Source: Paramecium octaurelia (taxonomy: Eukaryota; Ciliophora; Oligohymenophorea; Peniculida; Parameciidae). Taken from it: a DNA stretch of 64,000 nt. Positions 35,789 to 48,204 of the stretch are shown piece after piece (the first letter of the stretch is position 1; each line of letters opens with the position of its first letter). The stretch spans positions 254,886 to 318,885 of the forward strand of contig CAJJDP010000113.1 in NCBI GenBank assembly GCA_905182995.1, written 5' to 3'. The position numbers and the translations under genes were made by a program. A model generated the notes under the pieces. The model was given only the letters and a program-made list of their open reading frames with translations, was not told the DNA's origin and did no database searches.

Positions 35789-38700
35789 TCATATATTTTC
35801 AAAGTCAATTTTAATTGGAAATATTTCTTCTGGTAATACAGAATGAATATACTTATTTGCTATTCCCACTCTTTTTGTCTGATGCTTTTAAATAATTTTC
35901 GGCTATTACTCTGGTTATTCAATAGAAGCCTTATATTAAGAATTGGCTTCTTTAATTGCCTATAATTTCATCTTGTTATTGATAGCTTGTATCTCTTTAA
36001 TGTTGTTGGACTGCTCTTTCAATTATTGTACAAGTTACTACGATATTTGTTATTATTTCTTTTATTATAATCGCATCAGATGTCTATCTCCTTATCTACT
36101 AATAATGTTCTAGCCGATATTGAACTCCTGACAAAAAGACCTTTCCTGTTGAATCTATAATTTTGCTTATCTTTTTTCTAGATTTTGTTATTTTATTTAT
36201 TATCTCTATTGATTTTCTCTATCCTCCCAATACTACAATTACTTAGATATATCAGGCTAGTTATTTTTTCTTCCTACACTATAGCTTAAGTTCAAATTTT
36301 ATTATTGAAAGAACATCGGTAATTCTACCTATAATGCTTACCTTTTGTTAGTAACTGATTTTGTTCTTAGATGCTATCTTGTAGGATTTGTAACTAATTT
36401 CAATCTTTATAGTTATTTTTCAGGATTGTTAGATTCTAATTCAAAACTGTCCTATTGAAAAATAAATGTTTGAAGGGCGGTTTTAGGTTTGTCAGTGTAT
36501 GTAATAGTTCTTATATTAGTTGAGGCAGTAGGACAGTTTTGTTTGTATTATGTAAACGAAAATAGGTTATGCTATTTTTGAATAGAACTGAAGAAAAGAT
36601 GTGTTGAAATTTGTTAACATCCTGGCAATTTTGATATGTTCTTTTTCTTTTTATTTTTTTAATCAATCCCATTTTTATAAAATCTAACTTCAACTTCATT
36701 ATTTGTTTTATCAGATAATAATTTTGATAGCCATATTAATGGTTTACATGGTATTTCACAATTTTCTACTTACTCGGATTATTATTTTAGCCCATATGCC
36801 TCTATTATCTATTCATCTTTCTGTTTCACACCTTAATTTTGCTCTAACAATTCGTTCTCTTAATATAATTATACAAAACAATAGTTTTTAAAAGAATAGG
36901 TATATAGAGCTAACAAAAACAATCTCAATTTTAGCTATTCATTTTAAGGAAATGTGATTTTCATCCAGTTTTGATTAAATAAATTCTTAATCTCACTTTA
37001 AGTTTCAAAATGCAACAAATGATAAACATCACAAGTTTTCCTAATTGCAAATTCTTATTACTCAATATCATCTGATTGAATAATTTGTTTTCTTAACCAA
37101 ATTGGTATAATATTCTTTTTAGGAAACTATTCAAGAATTGCTTGGAATTTATAATTAATCAAACTTAGTTTTGATTTTTATTCAAGAAATTACAACTTTG
37201 ATACACATTAGTTCAATTGTAAATAGATTGAGTAATTTAAATATAATACATTTTGCGTTAATTGTTTGAGTCTATATCCTATAGCCTTAAAAAAATTATT
37301 TCTATGATGCATTTTTAAATCTTTACACCATTTTTATAAAATCAAAAGAGATCGTTCCTTTACTAGAATTTTAATAATAGTTTGCATATTTTTGCCATGC
37401 TTTTTTACATCTTAATATGCTCTAAATTATCTTTATATCTTCAAAGCAGCCACAGCCTCCTTCAACTATTTCTCAAAAATTGCAATAAACACTTATGAAG
37501 GATGATCCTTATTGTGCAAGATTATACATTTAGTTATCATAGATAGATTTTCTTTGCTTAAGTTTATAACATACAATTATCTGTACTCTCGGTATTAAAA
37601 TTTGTTAATTTATTTTAAACAGTTTTCATATTTAATCTTATCCTGTTTAGGCAATTTGTACATAATAACGTATGGTTTTCTAGCAGGCATCAACTCATCA
37701 TATTTTTGTAAGTATGATTAAGCATGAACATCCTGAGTAAATTATGTAGCAGATGTCCATTACCTTATTATACTCAGTTTTAATTATTGTAGACAGCAAC
37801 TTAGTTTAGCTAAAGAAGCAGGATATGTGAGCATATTCTTAAAATAAATAGGATTGTTTTATAAATTTAATTAGCTAGGTAGCCTATAAGTGAAAATTTC
37901 TGAATCATAAATCTTATTGGGTTTTTAAAAATCCTCATGTAAAAGTGGGGCTTAATTAATAATTGCTTTGATTTCAGGTTTATTAATAAGCTTGTTTAGG
38001 ATTGATTTGAATAGATCCAATTATTCTTTATAGAAATAGAGCCTGTAGACATTGCCAATAGATTTAAATTTAAGTTTTTGATCAAAATAAAAGAATTTCA
38101 AGGATCTGAAGATGATCCTAGCACTCTTTTATTCTTTAATTGCCTTTCCTTTTCTTAGTCTATAATTTTGAACCAGAACTTTAACCTTCTCAAATTAGGT
38201 GCTATACTAATTTGCTAAAAATGAATTAAGGTCTTTTTTATTCTTAGTAAATGTTATCCAATGCTTGACAGCTTGTCTTACAAATGCTCTAAATATAAAG
38301 TAAAATTTACTGTATTTTTATTTGTTTCTGAACAATTTTTTTGTATTATTTTCTTGTTAAAAAACTTTTAATATTACGTTAGATAGTCAAAATGACAGAA
38401 CATTTTTGCCAAATTTTTCTGATCACTTCTAATTCTTTCCATAGCAATATTACTAGTTAGGATTGATCCTTGAATTGCTTTGGAGTGCTAATGATTGGCC
38501 AAGGGAGACGACTCTTTTCTGTGGATTACTATAATCTCAATTCTTTGTGTTTCTCTTCATCGGTAACTGCATTGAAATCAAATGCCCATAGTGATTTTAT
38601 TTAGGAGATCACTTGTCTTCTGAGAGAACATTGGGCTGACACAGGATTTAAGAAAAGAGTGAGATAATTCAAATTGTTGCATCCTTAGATTGGTTCTACA

Positions 38701-38918
38701 GAAAGTTAAGTGATCTGATTCTGATGTAAATATAGGATCCTTAAATAAGTTAGCCTCTTGATATTTGGAATGAGTGTTAGATTGCAATTAGACAAATCCA
38801 ATTTAAGTAAGTTAGTGCATTTTTATATCTAATCCAATTGATTTTTATTCAGTAAGGTTCCAGTCAGCAACAAGACTTTAACATCAGCTGGGACTTGGAT
38901 GTAAAAAAAATCTGTCAT
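35789..38918 (-). CDS. Leucine-rich-repeat and IQ-motif protein (LRRIQ3-like), ciliary type
   Basis: Spliced length 1,035 aa with a single 22-nt intron. Residues 20-140 are leucine-rich repeats (CTNLLKLDLSNCNLTLIPN, RLTYLRILYLHQNQITQL, CNNLNYLTLFLNPVS) capped by the axonemal-type LRRCT SLRRQVISQIKSLWAFD-FNAVTDEE. Two IQ-like calmodulin sites follow (VILTIQRNIKSFLTRKQY and AALKIQRQFRAYQDVK). Then comes a long helical middle and a Gln-rich coiled-coil C-terminus ending KYIHSVLPEEIFPIKIDF. The LRR cap and IQ order match vertebrate LRRIQ3/LRRC44, a ciliary/sperm protein. A role in cilia or basal bodies is inferred. Under the standard code this gene breaks into small frames. It diverges from NC2-alpha across 56 bp. 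Confidence 0.7.
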
Positions 38919-38974
38919 TTAAAATATATATTAATAATGAATTATGGATAATATTTTATAAAATAATAAATAAA

Positions 38975-39484
38975 ATGGACACACAACAGGATCAATAATT
39001 AAAAAAGAATCAACTTAAATTCCCTGTGTCCAAAGTGAAAAAAATTGTATAGGAAAATTAGGATGTGGGCAAAATCAATAATGTAGTTCCATATGTATTA
39101 AGTATTACTTGAATGTTATTGTAAAGCAAAATCACTTGAATTGTTTTTATCAGACATTCTCTCGAAATGTAAAGAGACTTTGAAAGACAGAAAATTAAAT
39201 AAGGCTACTCCTGGTTTATTGTAAAAAAATTATTGAATAAAAGAAAGATAGTTCTACAGGAGTCTCAATACGATTTCATGAAGGATTATGCGTAAAAGTT
39301 GCCTGATTTGGAGGAAGGCAAAAAGAAGAAGAAGGGTTTACAATAGGATGATTAGAGCGATGAAGTGGGGAAGAAGCGTAAGGGGAATGATGAGTTTGAG
39401 AAGGTGGAGAAGAAAGCAGGAGGACGAAAATCGAAAAGAGTTCGAAGATAATAATCGGATGATGATTATGATGAAGATGATTGA
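38975..39484 (+). CDS. DRAP1: NC2-alpha/DRAP1 transcription corepressor, histone-fold
   Basis: Spliced length 153 aa with introns of 25 and 23 nt. The histone fold is clear: LKFPVSKVKKIVQENQDVGK, INNVVPYVLTKSLELFLSDI, KATPGLLKIVLQESQYDFM, as in the H2A-like NC2-alpha subunit (FPVSRVKKIMQ..EDVGKI). The tail is Lys-rich then acidic (KKKKKGLQQDDQSDE, DDDYDEDD). With NC2-beta it binds TBP on promoters and blocks TFIIA/TFIIB entry. Its stop is only 15 nt before the next gene's ATG on the same strand, an unusually tight tandem spacing. Confidence 0.85.
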
Positions 39485-39499
39485 ATTTAAATTTATTTA

Positions 39500-41137
39500 A
39501 TGGGGGAGAAAAGAATCGACAAATATCTCTTCAATCCTAAAGATCTTATCGGAGAAGGTTCATATGCTCAAGTGTACAGAGGACGAGAGGAGAAGACAGG
39601 AGTCAAGGTGGCCATTAAAGTATTGAACAAGTCAGTCATCAATGCGTATTAATATTTGAAAAATGTTCAGCGACGATTATTTAAGAGAGGGGCTGATTTC
39701 AGAAATCAAGGTGATGCAGAAATTGAAGAGTCCCAACATCGTACAACTTATGGATGTGATGGAAACTAATAACAATTATTATATAATACAGGAATACTGT
39801 GATAGTGGAGATTTGGATAAATTGATAGAAAAGTATCCATAAACTCTAAACTAGTTATGTGTCACAAAAAAAGACTATGCCTGAAAAGGATGCTGTCAAA
39901 TTTATGATTGATATTTTAAATGGATTTATCTAGCTAATTAAAAATGGAATCATCCACAGAGATCTCAAACCTGCCAACATCCTAATAGATAAAGGAGTAT
40001 ACTTATTAAAATCATTTAGACATTCAAATTGGCAGATTTTGGATTTGCAAAATGTGTTGATAATTTTAAAAAGGATATGTTGGCATCATTAGTAGGAACA
40101 CCACTTTATATGTCTCCTCAAATCTTGGATAACAAAAAATATACTTCAAAGACTGATATTTGGAGTATAGCATTTATTTTCTATGAAGCATTGTTCGGCA
40201 AAAGTATTTCAATTACTAATCCTATCTTTTTTTAGCACCCTGGACTGCTAGATCACCATAAGAGTTACTCAAAAATATTAGAAATCAGCCTCTTCAATTC
40301 AAGGGACCACAAATCTCAAAAGAAGCCTAAGAATTCTTAACTGGATGTTTGTAAACTGAGGAAAAGGATAGACTGTCATGGGATGATATCTATAGACATC
40401 CACTCTTTAAAGGACATTTCACAGATTTCATAAAGAATGTTAGCATTTTGGAAGATAAAGCAACTTATCTCATTAATGATATCAGATAAATGATTATAAA
40501 AGAGTAATTGGATATTGGGGAATTGTTTGCTGAGTTAGATATGACTAAAGATAAAGCATTAAATGTTAATGAACTTGGAAAATTCTTAACAAGGGTTGAT
40601 AAAAATTTAACAAGAGAAGAAATTGAATATATCTTTAACAAATTCGATGATGATGGCAACAATTTAATTGAATTCAATGAATTTAAAAAATGGCTAGAGG
40701 AAAATGATGTAAATATTAATTCTCATTTTCTTTTAGTGTAGAATGACCGCTTCAGAAGTAAGCAGAACAAAGAAGAAAGTCAGCATTCTTTTGAAACCTT
40801 AGTAAGATATATAGGCTGGATCACTCGATGACAGAGCTAGAATTGTTATTGAAAAGTTGAAAACTTCAATTGTCAAATATAATATCAACCTTTTAGATTT
40901 ATTTAATAAGGTAATTGTATCTTATGATTTTAGTATGATAAATCAGCAAATCATGAGCTAGATGTTCTAGAACTGGGCAAACTGCTAAAACGTATAGATT
41001 CTTCTGTGACAGATGAAGAATGCAAATCCATTTTTAGTTTTTTTGATCATAATAAAGATGGATCAGTATCATTCAATGAATTCGAATTTGTGCTTAAAGA
41101 ATGCTTAGTTAAATAAAAGCTAAAACAACAGCAATGA
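39500..41137 (+). CDS. ULK/ATG1-like protein kinase fused to four EF-hands
   Basis: Spliced length 494 aa with six introns. Kinase domain, residues 10-280: GEGSYAQVYRGREE, VAIKVLNKS, QEYCDSGDLDKLI, IIHRDLKPANILID, LADFGFAKCVD, VGTPLYMSPQILD, TDIWSIAFIFYEALFGKTPW and DRLSWDDIYRHPLF. DFGFA and the SPQELLKNIRNQP insert are typical of ULK/ATG1-family kinases, not CDPKs. Behind it are four EF-hand helices. EF2 (DDDGNNLIEFNE) and EF4 (DHNKDGSVSFNE) have complete Ca2+ loops. EF1 and EF3 are degenerate. A spacer SRTKKKVSILLKPQ separates the pairs. A calcium-controlled kinase is inferred; it resembles CDPK architecture built on a different kinase type. It is divergent in origin from the CDPK at the right edge of the window. 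Confidence 0.8.
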
Positions 41138-41242
41138 TTTATCTATCTATCATAAAATATTAAAATTAAGTAATTCTAGTATCAACCATTCAATTTAATT
41201 TTAATACTGTGATGTTTATAATATTCAACTTTAGTTAATAAT

Positions 41243-43590
41243 TCATTAAAAAATAAGCTGATTTTCCTATTATAATTTCTCTAATTTCTAAATAAGTAAC
41301 TCTTTGAACCAATCACCAAATTATTGCTACTACTATGAGGATAGGGAATCTATATACTTGACATCATCGAAATTGTTAAATCTCAAATAAAACTATTTAT
41401 TATTATGAATCTAATACCTTAGAGAAATCAAAGTAAGTAAATTGGAGAACTTAAACTCTTTCAATTCCATAAACCTACAATAATTGCCATAATTTAGAAC
41501 ATATCACATCAACAATGACTCCCTATTCATCTAATTACACAACATGTAAGAAATTATCAACATTTAAGATATAACTAAATATATATTGATATTACTATGT
41601 ATCTGTGTTATAGAAATGTCCTGTTTGACTATATTGACAAGCCATCTTTGCACAATTAGGCTTATCCCCTATCTAATAGATAGGTACTTGAAGTTTTGTC
41701 AGTTCAGGATATTACTCATTAATCTTTGGAAGATCCTCAAAAATCTAATGCTAAGATAGCAGCATGCAATATTCGAGTTTCTAGATTTTAGCCAAAGAAC
41801 TATAAGGATCAAAGAGTATGGCGTATTTTTCGTGATGAACATTGATTTATTAATCAATAATGAATTCTCTTTTGATCGATAGGGGTTTTCTAATATAAAA
41901 TTCTATTGTACTTCTTAAAAATATCAATTAATTAATCTAGAAATAATTAAGATGTTTTGATATTAAAAATAAGCTCAGCTAATATCTAGTAATACAATTT
42001 TTTAATATAATTTTGAGAATCCAATTATTATTTAAATGCGTATATAATGTCTAGTGATAAAATAACAACAATTAATTGCTAATCTTGTTCTGATGCAAGT
42101 TTAAGAATCTAGAATAGAAAATAATAATTACATATTAATAGTAAGTTTATATATTATGCTGATTGGCTAATTCTTTCATAAATAGGAGAACATAAATTAA
42201 CACTTCCTTATTTGAACTATGTTAATAAACACTATTTAAGATTTAGCTCTCCTACATTTCAATCTCACTCTCAATTCTTTATTATTAATTTATGCAATCC
42301 ACTTGCTTCAATTATTATAGACTCATTTTAATTTCTAAATTCTCATGTTTCAGATCCAATAAATCAATAGGTTTTAGAGTTTAATATATTTGAAGACATA
42401 ACTTTTTCATAAAATCTGGGTCATTATCGTATGCATTAGAATATGCCCAGAATTCTTCATTAATAGTAACTTTTGATTTGTCTTGGGAGAGGAAAATATA
42501 ATAGATGTATTGGATGATTTTAACATTTGTCCTAAAATATAACAAGAGTAAAAGGAAGGCTTGAAGAGCAACAGCGATATGAAAGTGTTGCTATTTGAAT
42601 TATTATTATGATAACTTACATAACCATACTTGATAACTTAACTTAATTGAATCACAGGTCTCTGAATTGCATAATCTAAAATTAATTATTCCAAATATTC
42701 ATTATTTATAAAGAGATCATGAATATATTACAATTATTCTTTTAACTCTTCAGATAGCATTGCTAATTGGTCTTACTACTAACCTTCGAATCGCCACTTA
42801 ATTTTTTCAACAACCACATTAATCTCCTTGGTTGTAAGCAAAACTTGATTTCCCAAGTTGAAATAATATTATAGAAATGGGAAGCTTTTAGTATAAGCTA
42901 TGATGTTTTGATTTTTGACTAAAATTCACTATAGAATATTACTATTAAGAATATGAAGAACAATTGATCTACTTTTATTTCTCACCATCAATTCAGGATG
43001 ATTATAGAATCTGATAGCATTCCATAAAAGTGGGAACTACGGATATTTGAGATTAATAAAAAACATCGTCGTAATGTCATCTAATTTCACTGCCAATAAA
43101 TTTAAAAAGCTGATATATGTTTCTACAATCTCGATATTGGGTTAGTATTATTCAAACGATTGTTTCCATAAAACCATATTTGAAATGCTAGAATGGGATA
43201 AGATGTAATTCTTATTTGTGATCTCTTTCACATTGATCAATAATGAACTTACCTATTCAAAAATCTATAAATATTGTTTGATTCTCTTACTTCTTAAATC
43301 AATGAATGATGACATAATCTCCGTTATAAGATGTCATATAATCTATTGAGAAGATCGATTTCCATAAATGACTCAAACAATTACTTATGCAATTCATTGT
43401 CTCCTTTAATAGCATAGAGGATGATTTGTCTAATGACAGGAATGATTTTAGTTGGATTGGTTGGTTCATTTTGGTATTTAATTATATCACCAACCAAAAC
43501 TAGAAAATGTTCTTGATCTGACTGATTCTGTGTGATAGGCTCTTATTATTCAGCAGCAGATGTTTTAAGATAATTAAGAAATTTTTTCAT
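41243..43590 (-). CDS. CLEC16A: CLEC16A homologue (FPL-domain, endosome/autophagy factor)
   Basis: Spliced length 732 aa with six introns (26, 24, 29, 23, 22, 25 nt). The N-terminal FPL domain matches CLEC16A/Ema in order: KIIPVIRQIILYAIKGDNEL, LLINVKEITNKNYILSHSSI, IEIVETYISFLNLLAVKLDD, MFFINLKYPQFPLLWNAIRF, and YNHPELMVRNKSRSIVLHIL (human: FFNHPESMVR). Downstream are helical segments and KREFIIDQQINVHHEKYAIL, then a compact C-terminus ending KLEKLQQENQLIF. In animals it acts on late endosomes and in mitophagy with the Nrdp1 ligase. It is conserved widely in eukaryotes. It diverges from the AGC kinase with about 185 bp between start codons. Confidence 0.75.
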
Positions 43591-43774
43591 TATTAATTAT
43601 TAATCATGATTATATAATTATTGAAAAAAAAAATATTAATAATACAGAATATATAAATCATATGAATGAGAGTTTCTTATGTGCACAGTAAGCTCGGATA
43701 TCTTGGTCTTGTGAATATGTGTGTTTTTTATTTGGAATTATTTATATTATCACTTAATAAAAATAATTAACGAA

Positions 43775-45819
43775 ATGAGTCAATCAACAGCAAAAAACTT
43801 AAGGGATTTGTTGATTAAGCAACAACTCAATAGCAAAATCAAATTTAAAGGGGAACCAGTCAGTAAAATACAACCAACTAGAAAATAATCAGGGAATTGG
43901 GATAAAAAAGCGGATGTATCTCAATGCTCTTGCAATTAAAAAAATTGCTCTGTTTGTATGAAGAAAAGGGTAGTGATTAATGCTTCACCTCTTTTAAAAG
44001 TTAAGGTAGCAACCAAAAATTAAGCTTGTGATCAAGATAGTAGAAGAGAAATTAAAGTAACAAGTTCAGTTTCTGCTCATCAATCTCCTAACCGCGAGAA
44101 ATAGTATTAAATGCAATAAATGTTCTTACAAAAGTAATTACAAAGCCACCTACAACAATTATAAGAATCTCGTCCCCAGTCTAAATAAGCTCCTAAAGAA
44201 CAAAGCAAAAAGCCATAATTTTATCATAACATGGAAAATTTTTTAAATAACTATTATCAAAAGGGAAATTTAAGTAATTCATAGTTGTATGAGAACAGTT
44301 ATAATGTTAAGTCCAAAGTCATTCCAAAAAGAATTGAATCAAAAAGTCATGTCCTTAGCAACACTCAAACATCTTTTAAGTTGAAACTCAATCAACAAGG
44401 ACCTAAATTTTCAGCTGTATCTTATTTCTTAAATAATTAGATTATCAATTCAGGATTAGTTGAATCAGCTCCAAATTCTCCCAACAATCATGAAAATTCT
44501 ACAAAGAGCAAAATCACTCCAAATGATTCTATCTCGAAAAGTAAAATCAATTAAAATGACTCGAAATCTAGTGAAATCAGAAGAAAATCTACAGGAGAAA
44601 TCTCAGAAAAAACTCAAGTTCTCGGTTTGAAAATAGATGAATAGGTAGGTAGATTACATTTTAAATTTCTATATGTGATTGGAAAAGGAGGTTTCGGAAG
44701 AGTTTGGAGAGTAGAAATGAAAAAGAATAAAAAATTATTCGCCTTAAAAGAAATGTCCAAAGCTAAAGTTATTTAAAAAAGAAGTGTTAATTCAGTGTTG
44801 AATGAAAAATATCTTTTAGAACACTTACATCATCCCTTTTTAGTTAATATGTGGTATGCATTCTAAGACAGAGAAAATCTATTTTTAATCATAGATCTAT
44901 TAACTGGAGGGGATCTCAGATTTCACTTAGGTAAAATGAGAAGATTTAGTGAAGCATAAACAAGTATATCTAAATATTAATGTTTTAGAATTCTTCGTTG
45001 CTTGTATTTTATTGGCTTTAACATATCTTCATTAAAATGGAATCATTCATAGAGATCTCAAACCTGAAAACTTGGTATTGGATGAAGATGGTTACATGAG
45101 ATTAACAGATTTGGGAATTGCCAGAATGAATAAAGGAAACAATGCTGGAGATACCTCAGGAACACCTGGTTACATGGCTCCAGAAGTCATGTGTAGAATG
45201 GATCACTCTGTTGTGGCTGACTATTATGCTTTAGGTGTTATTACATATGAGTTAATGTTGGGAAGAAGACCATATAATGGTAGAACCAGATAAGATATTC
45301 GAGAACAAATTCTAGCAAAACAAGTTTAAGTTAAAAAAGAGGAATTACCTTTAGGGTGGAGTGAGAATTCCCTTGATTTTGTGAATTAGGTAAATACCGT
45401 GCATTAATATCAAGTTAATTCTAAGGAAACCAGAAAGGAGATTAGGTAGCAATGGAATTGAAGAAATCCTACATCATCCTTGGTTAAAAGGTTATCCCTG
45501 GGATGATTTACTGAAGAAAAAGGTTCAAGCCCTTTATGTACCTGGGGTATTAGTTCTTCTTATATAAAGGCTGTTGATGAAAATTTCGATTTTTAAAATT
45601 AGATTTCCGAAGAAACACAATTAAACGATGAGTAATTGTTAGAAAATTAAACTCTTTTGAGAAGAGATACTGTTCAATGTATTAAAAATGAATAATAAAT
45701 TAGCGTTATTTGAAGGATATCACTATGACATAGAACTAAAAAACATTCAACATCAACAGACTTAAAAGAATCATTCATAAAGAAAATCATAACCTGTTTC
45801 TCCTGAAAAAAAAGCATGA
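43775..45819 (+). CDS. AGC-family protein kinase with long Ser/Gln-rich N-terminus
   Basis: Spliced length 648 aa with introns of 25, 25, 23 and 25 nt. The first 280 residues are low-complexity Ser/Asn/Gln/Lys, with a small cysteine cluster (SQCSCNQKNCSVCMKK). The kinase domain has GKGGFGRVWRVEMKK, FALKEMSKAK, HHPFLVNMWYAFQD, LTGGDLRFHL, IIHRDLKPENLVLD, LTDLGIARM (DLG in place of DFG), GTPGYMAPEVM, DYYALGVITYELMLGRRPYN and PERRLGSNG. The tail VPGAVDENFDF follows. The HHPF, GGDLRFHL and RRLGSNG signatures are AGC type, near YANK/STK32 or PKG-like kinases. No cNMP-binding domain is present. Confidence 0.8.
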
Positions 45820-45994
45820 TGTCAACAATATATTATTATTGATATTAATTTTGATCAAACTTTAATCATTCTGCTATAATATAAAATTATAAAAATGAAG
45901 ATAAACAAAATCTGCCAATTATCAAACATTTATTCTAAATTTCTGATAAATTATTATTTATATTGTATATTATAATATAGTAACAAGGAAAAAA

Positions 45995-46207
45995 ATGGTA
46001 GAGGGTAGAAGAAATGCTAAGAACCTAAGAATATATTCTATTATTACAAATAGATCTATTTTAATTATTAAAAGTCACTCCTTTGTGATTGAGAGCAATG
46101 AAGATATTACCTTTTTATAGTTTTAGAAAGAATAATTGTTTTTATTAACAATATGTAAATAAAAATGTAAGATTTGCTTGAAATAACTGGATGAATTATT
46201 AATGTGA
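45995..46207 (+). CDS. Possible very small gene
   Basis: 70 aa, intronless, MVEGRRNAKNLRIYSIITNR to QLDELLM, with FVIESNEDITFLQFQKEQLF and a CKQKCKICLK cysteine cluster. It could be a real small protein, but it sits in an otherwise AT-rich spacer and I know no relative. Confidence 0.25.
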
Positions 46208-46438
46208 AAATTATTATTAAGCTACTAATAGAATTAATTTCTCTTTATTACGCAAAATGATTACAAGCAATAGGATAAATAATGATTCCAAAGTAGTTGT
46301 TATTTTATATTAAACATGAGTAGTTTCAGAACTAAACTTATTTTAATAGATTTATGTTGTATAATCATATCATCTCTGAATATAATTTAAGAATGTTATA
46401 AATGTCAAATAATAATATATTAAATATGTAAGATTAAT

Positions 46439-47101
46439 TCATTTTGCTTTATTTTAATTTCTATTTGAGCTATCTTTCATTCCTTAGATCATTTTTACAC
46501 TCCAATAACCTCCTCCAAATATAGCAACAAACAACACTAAAAAGAATGCATAATGAAAATAGTTTGGTTTTGAAAGTAGAGTTGGTACAGCTTAGTTTGT
46601 TTTGTATGCATCTTGCCAATCCTTTTCAACCTATTATGTCTGCTTATATTATTGTTTAATTTAGTTTTATTTGTTTAGTTCACCTAAGTCCTTCTCCATC
46701 TTCTTGATGATTCTCAATAAAGTTTCTTCTTCTTTAGTTAGTTTAAATTCTATGCCGATATATTATTTATAATCAAAGTCCTTTACAACATCCTTGTAGC
46801 TTAAACTCAAATAATTCTAAATATTCAATTAAAAATTACTTCGTTGTTAATATCAATCAAAGATTCACATTGCAAAATCATAGACATTTATATTTTATGA
46901 AAGATCAATGTTTTATTTGCATTTTATACACTATCAATAATTTTGCCCATATAGTCTTTTTCATTATTAATATCCTTAATAGTTTTCATCCAACAGGCGC
47001 CAATTTTTTTAGACAGCCTAAATAAACCAAATAAGTTACTCTTCTTCTTCGATGTCTTAACCTAGTGTTAGAACAAATAATAAAAACGCTAATTTAATCA
47101 T
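46439..47101 (-). CDS. Small type I membrane protein with luminal coiled coil
   Basis: Spliced length 205 aa with introns of 22 and 23 nt. A signal peptide MIKLAFLLFVLTLGQDIEEE is followed by a luminal part with two cysteines (GACWMK, LQCESLI). A coiled coil comes next (FKLTKEEETLLRIIKKMEKD, LNKQNQIKQQYKQTQQVEKD). It ends with one membrane span (YAFFLVLFVAIFGGGYW) and a short tail. The layout recalls p24/EMP cargo receptors but I do not see the GOLD-domain pattern. Function unknown. Confidence 0.6.
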
Positions 47102-47249
47102 AAACGTGTATAAATTAATTATAAATATTATAAATAACTTAAAGAACAAATTAAATTGAAAAAATCTTGGACTTGATATAATTAATCGAAATGAATATAT
47201 TGATATTAAATAAATTGATTAGAAGTGATAATATAAATTATCAGTTCTA

Positions 47250-48144
47250 ATGATTTATAAATTAATTGGAATTTCAGGTTATCTTATCTATCTGATCTAC
47301 TTTACAAAGTTTTTGGAATTTATCTGGCCAAATGAGATACAAAATAGTAAAGTATTATTGTATTTTAGAAAATATATTCTTTATTGTGGTCATGGTAGTC
47401 GTTCAAAATGTAATTTAAGTTGTCGTTTGTGCATATTATTAGATATTTTATTCGCTCAATCATCCATTCTTTGAATAGTATAAACTAGTTAAGGTATATA
47501 TATTTGATTAAATAAGAAACCTTGGCCTTGGGAGAAGAACAAGGAAGAATGGAAAAAAATGAAAATAAAAACCTTAAAATCAATTATCTTAAATTAATCC
47601 CTGGCTGCTTTGCTTGTTTCAGTGATACCACCTTTTCAATGTAGAATGGATACTCTCAGTTTTCCAAGCTACTTAGAAATTATGAAACACGTCATTATAT
47701 GTCATCTTAGCGAGGATTTCATATTTTATTGGAGTCATAGAATTTTACATCTACCAAAGTTGTATCCAAAGATTCACAAAGTTCATCATTAATACAATGT
47801 TTCAAGTAGGATTGTAACTATACTTAGTTGCCATTGCGACTGAATATGCTCATCCAATAGAATTTATATCAAGTAACATAATCCCTATTTTCTCTGGTCC
47901 TTATTTATTAGGTGATCGAATCCATTGCATAACTATTCTAATTTATGTTGGATTGCATTTATCAAAAGCCATACATCAACATTGCGGGTATGTTTTCCCT
48001 TGGGAACTTTATAATTATTTGCCCTTTGCTACGAATTCAATTCACCATGGATTGCATCACAGCGAAAACAATGGTAATTATGGATCACAATTTATTCTGT
48101 TTGATAAGTTGTTTGGCACTTGCATCGAGTATAAGGTAAAGTGA
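47250..48144 (+). CDS. Sterol desaturase/fatty acid hydroxylase-family membrane enzyme (sterol C4-methyl oxidase-like)
   Basis: Spliced length 275 aa with introns of 22, 23 and 22 nt. All three di-iron histidine boxes are present: HRILH (HxxxH), HKVHH (HxxHH), and NSIHHGLHHSENNGNYG near the C-terminus (HxxHH). HLSEDFIFYWSHRILH and LYPKIHKVHHQYN are characteristic. Hydrophobic stretches at the N-terminus and between the boxes fit an ER membrane protein. Sterol C4-methyl oxidase or a related hydroxylase is likely; the substrate cannot be told from sequence. A longer splice past the TGA at 48142 was considered, but the motif set is complete without it. Confidence 0.85.
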
Positions 48145-48204
48145 ATTCAATCAATGATAATTTGTTAACATTTGATTTAATTATTAATATATATATTACA
48201 GTTA

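Noticed and set aside
36511..36891. Short open frames on both strands around 36.5-36.9 kb
   Set aside because: They lie inside the 1,035-aa LRR-IQ gene, which reads without a stop across this stretch in another frame.
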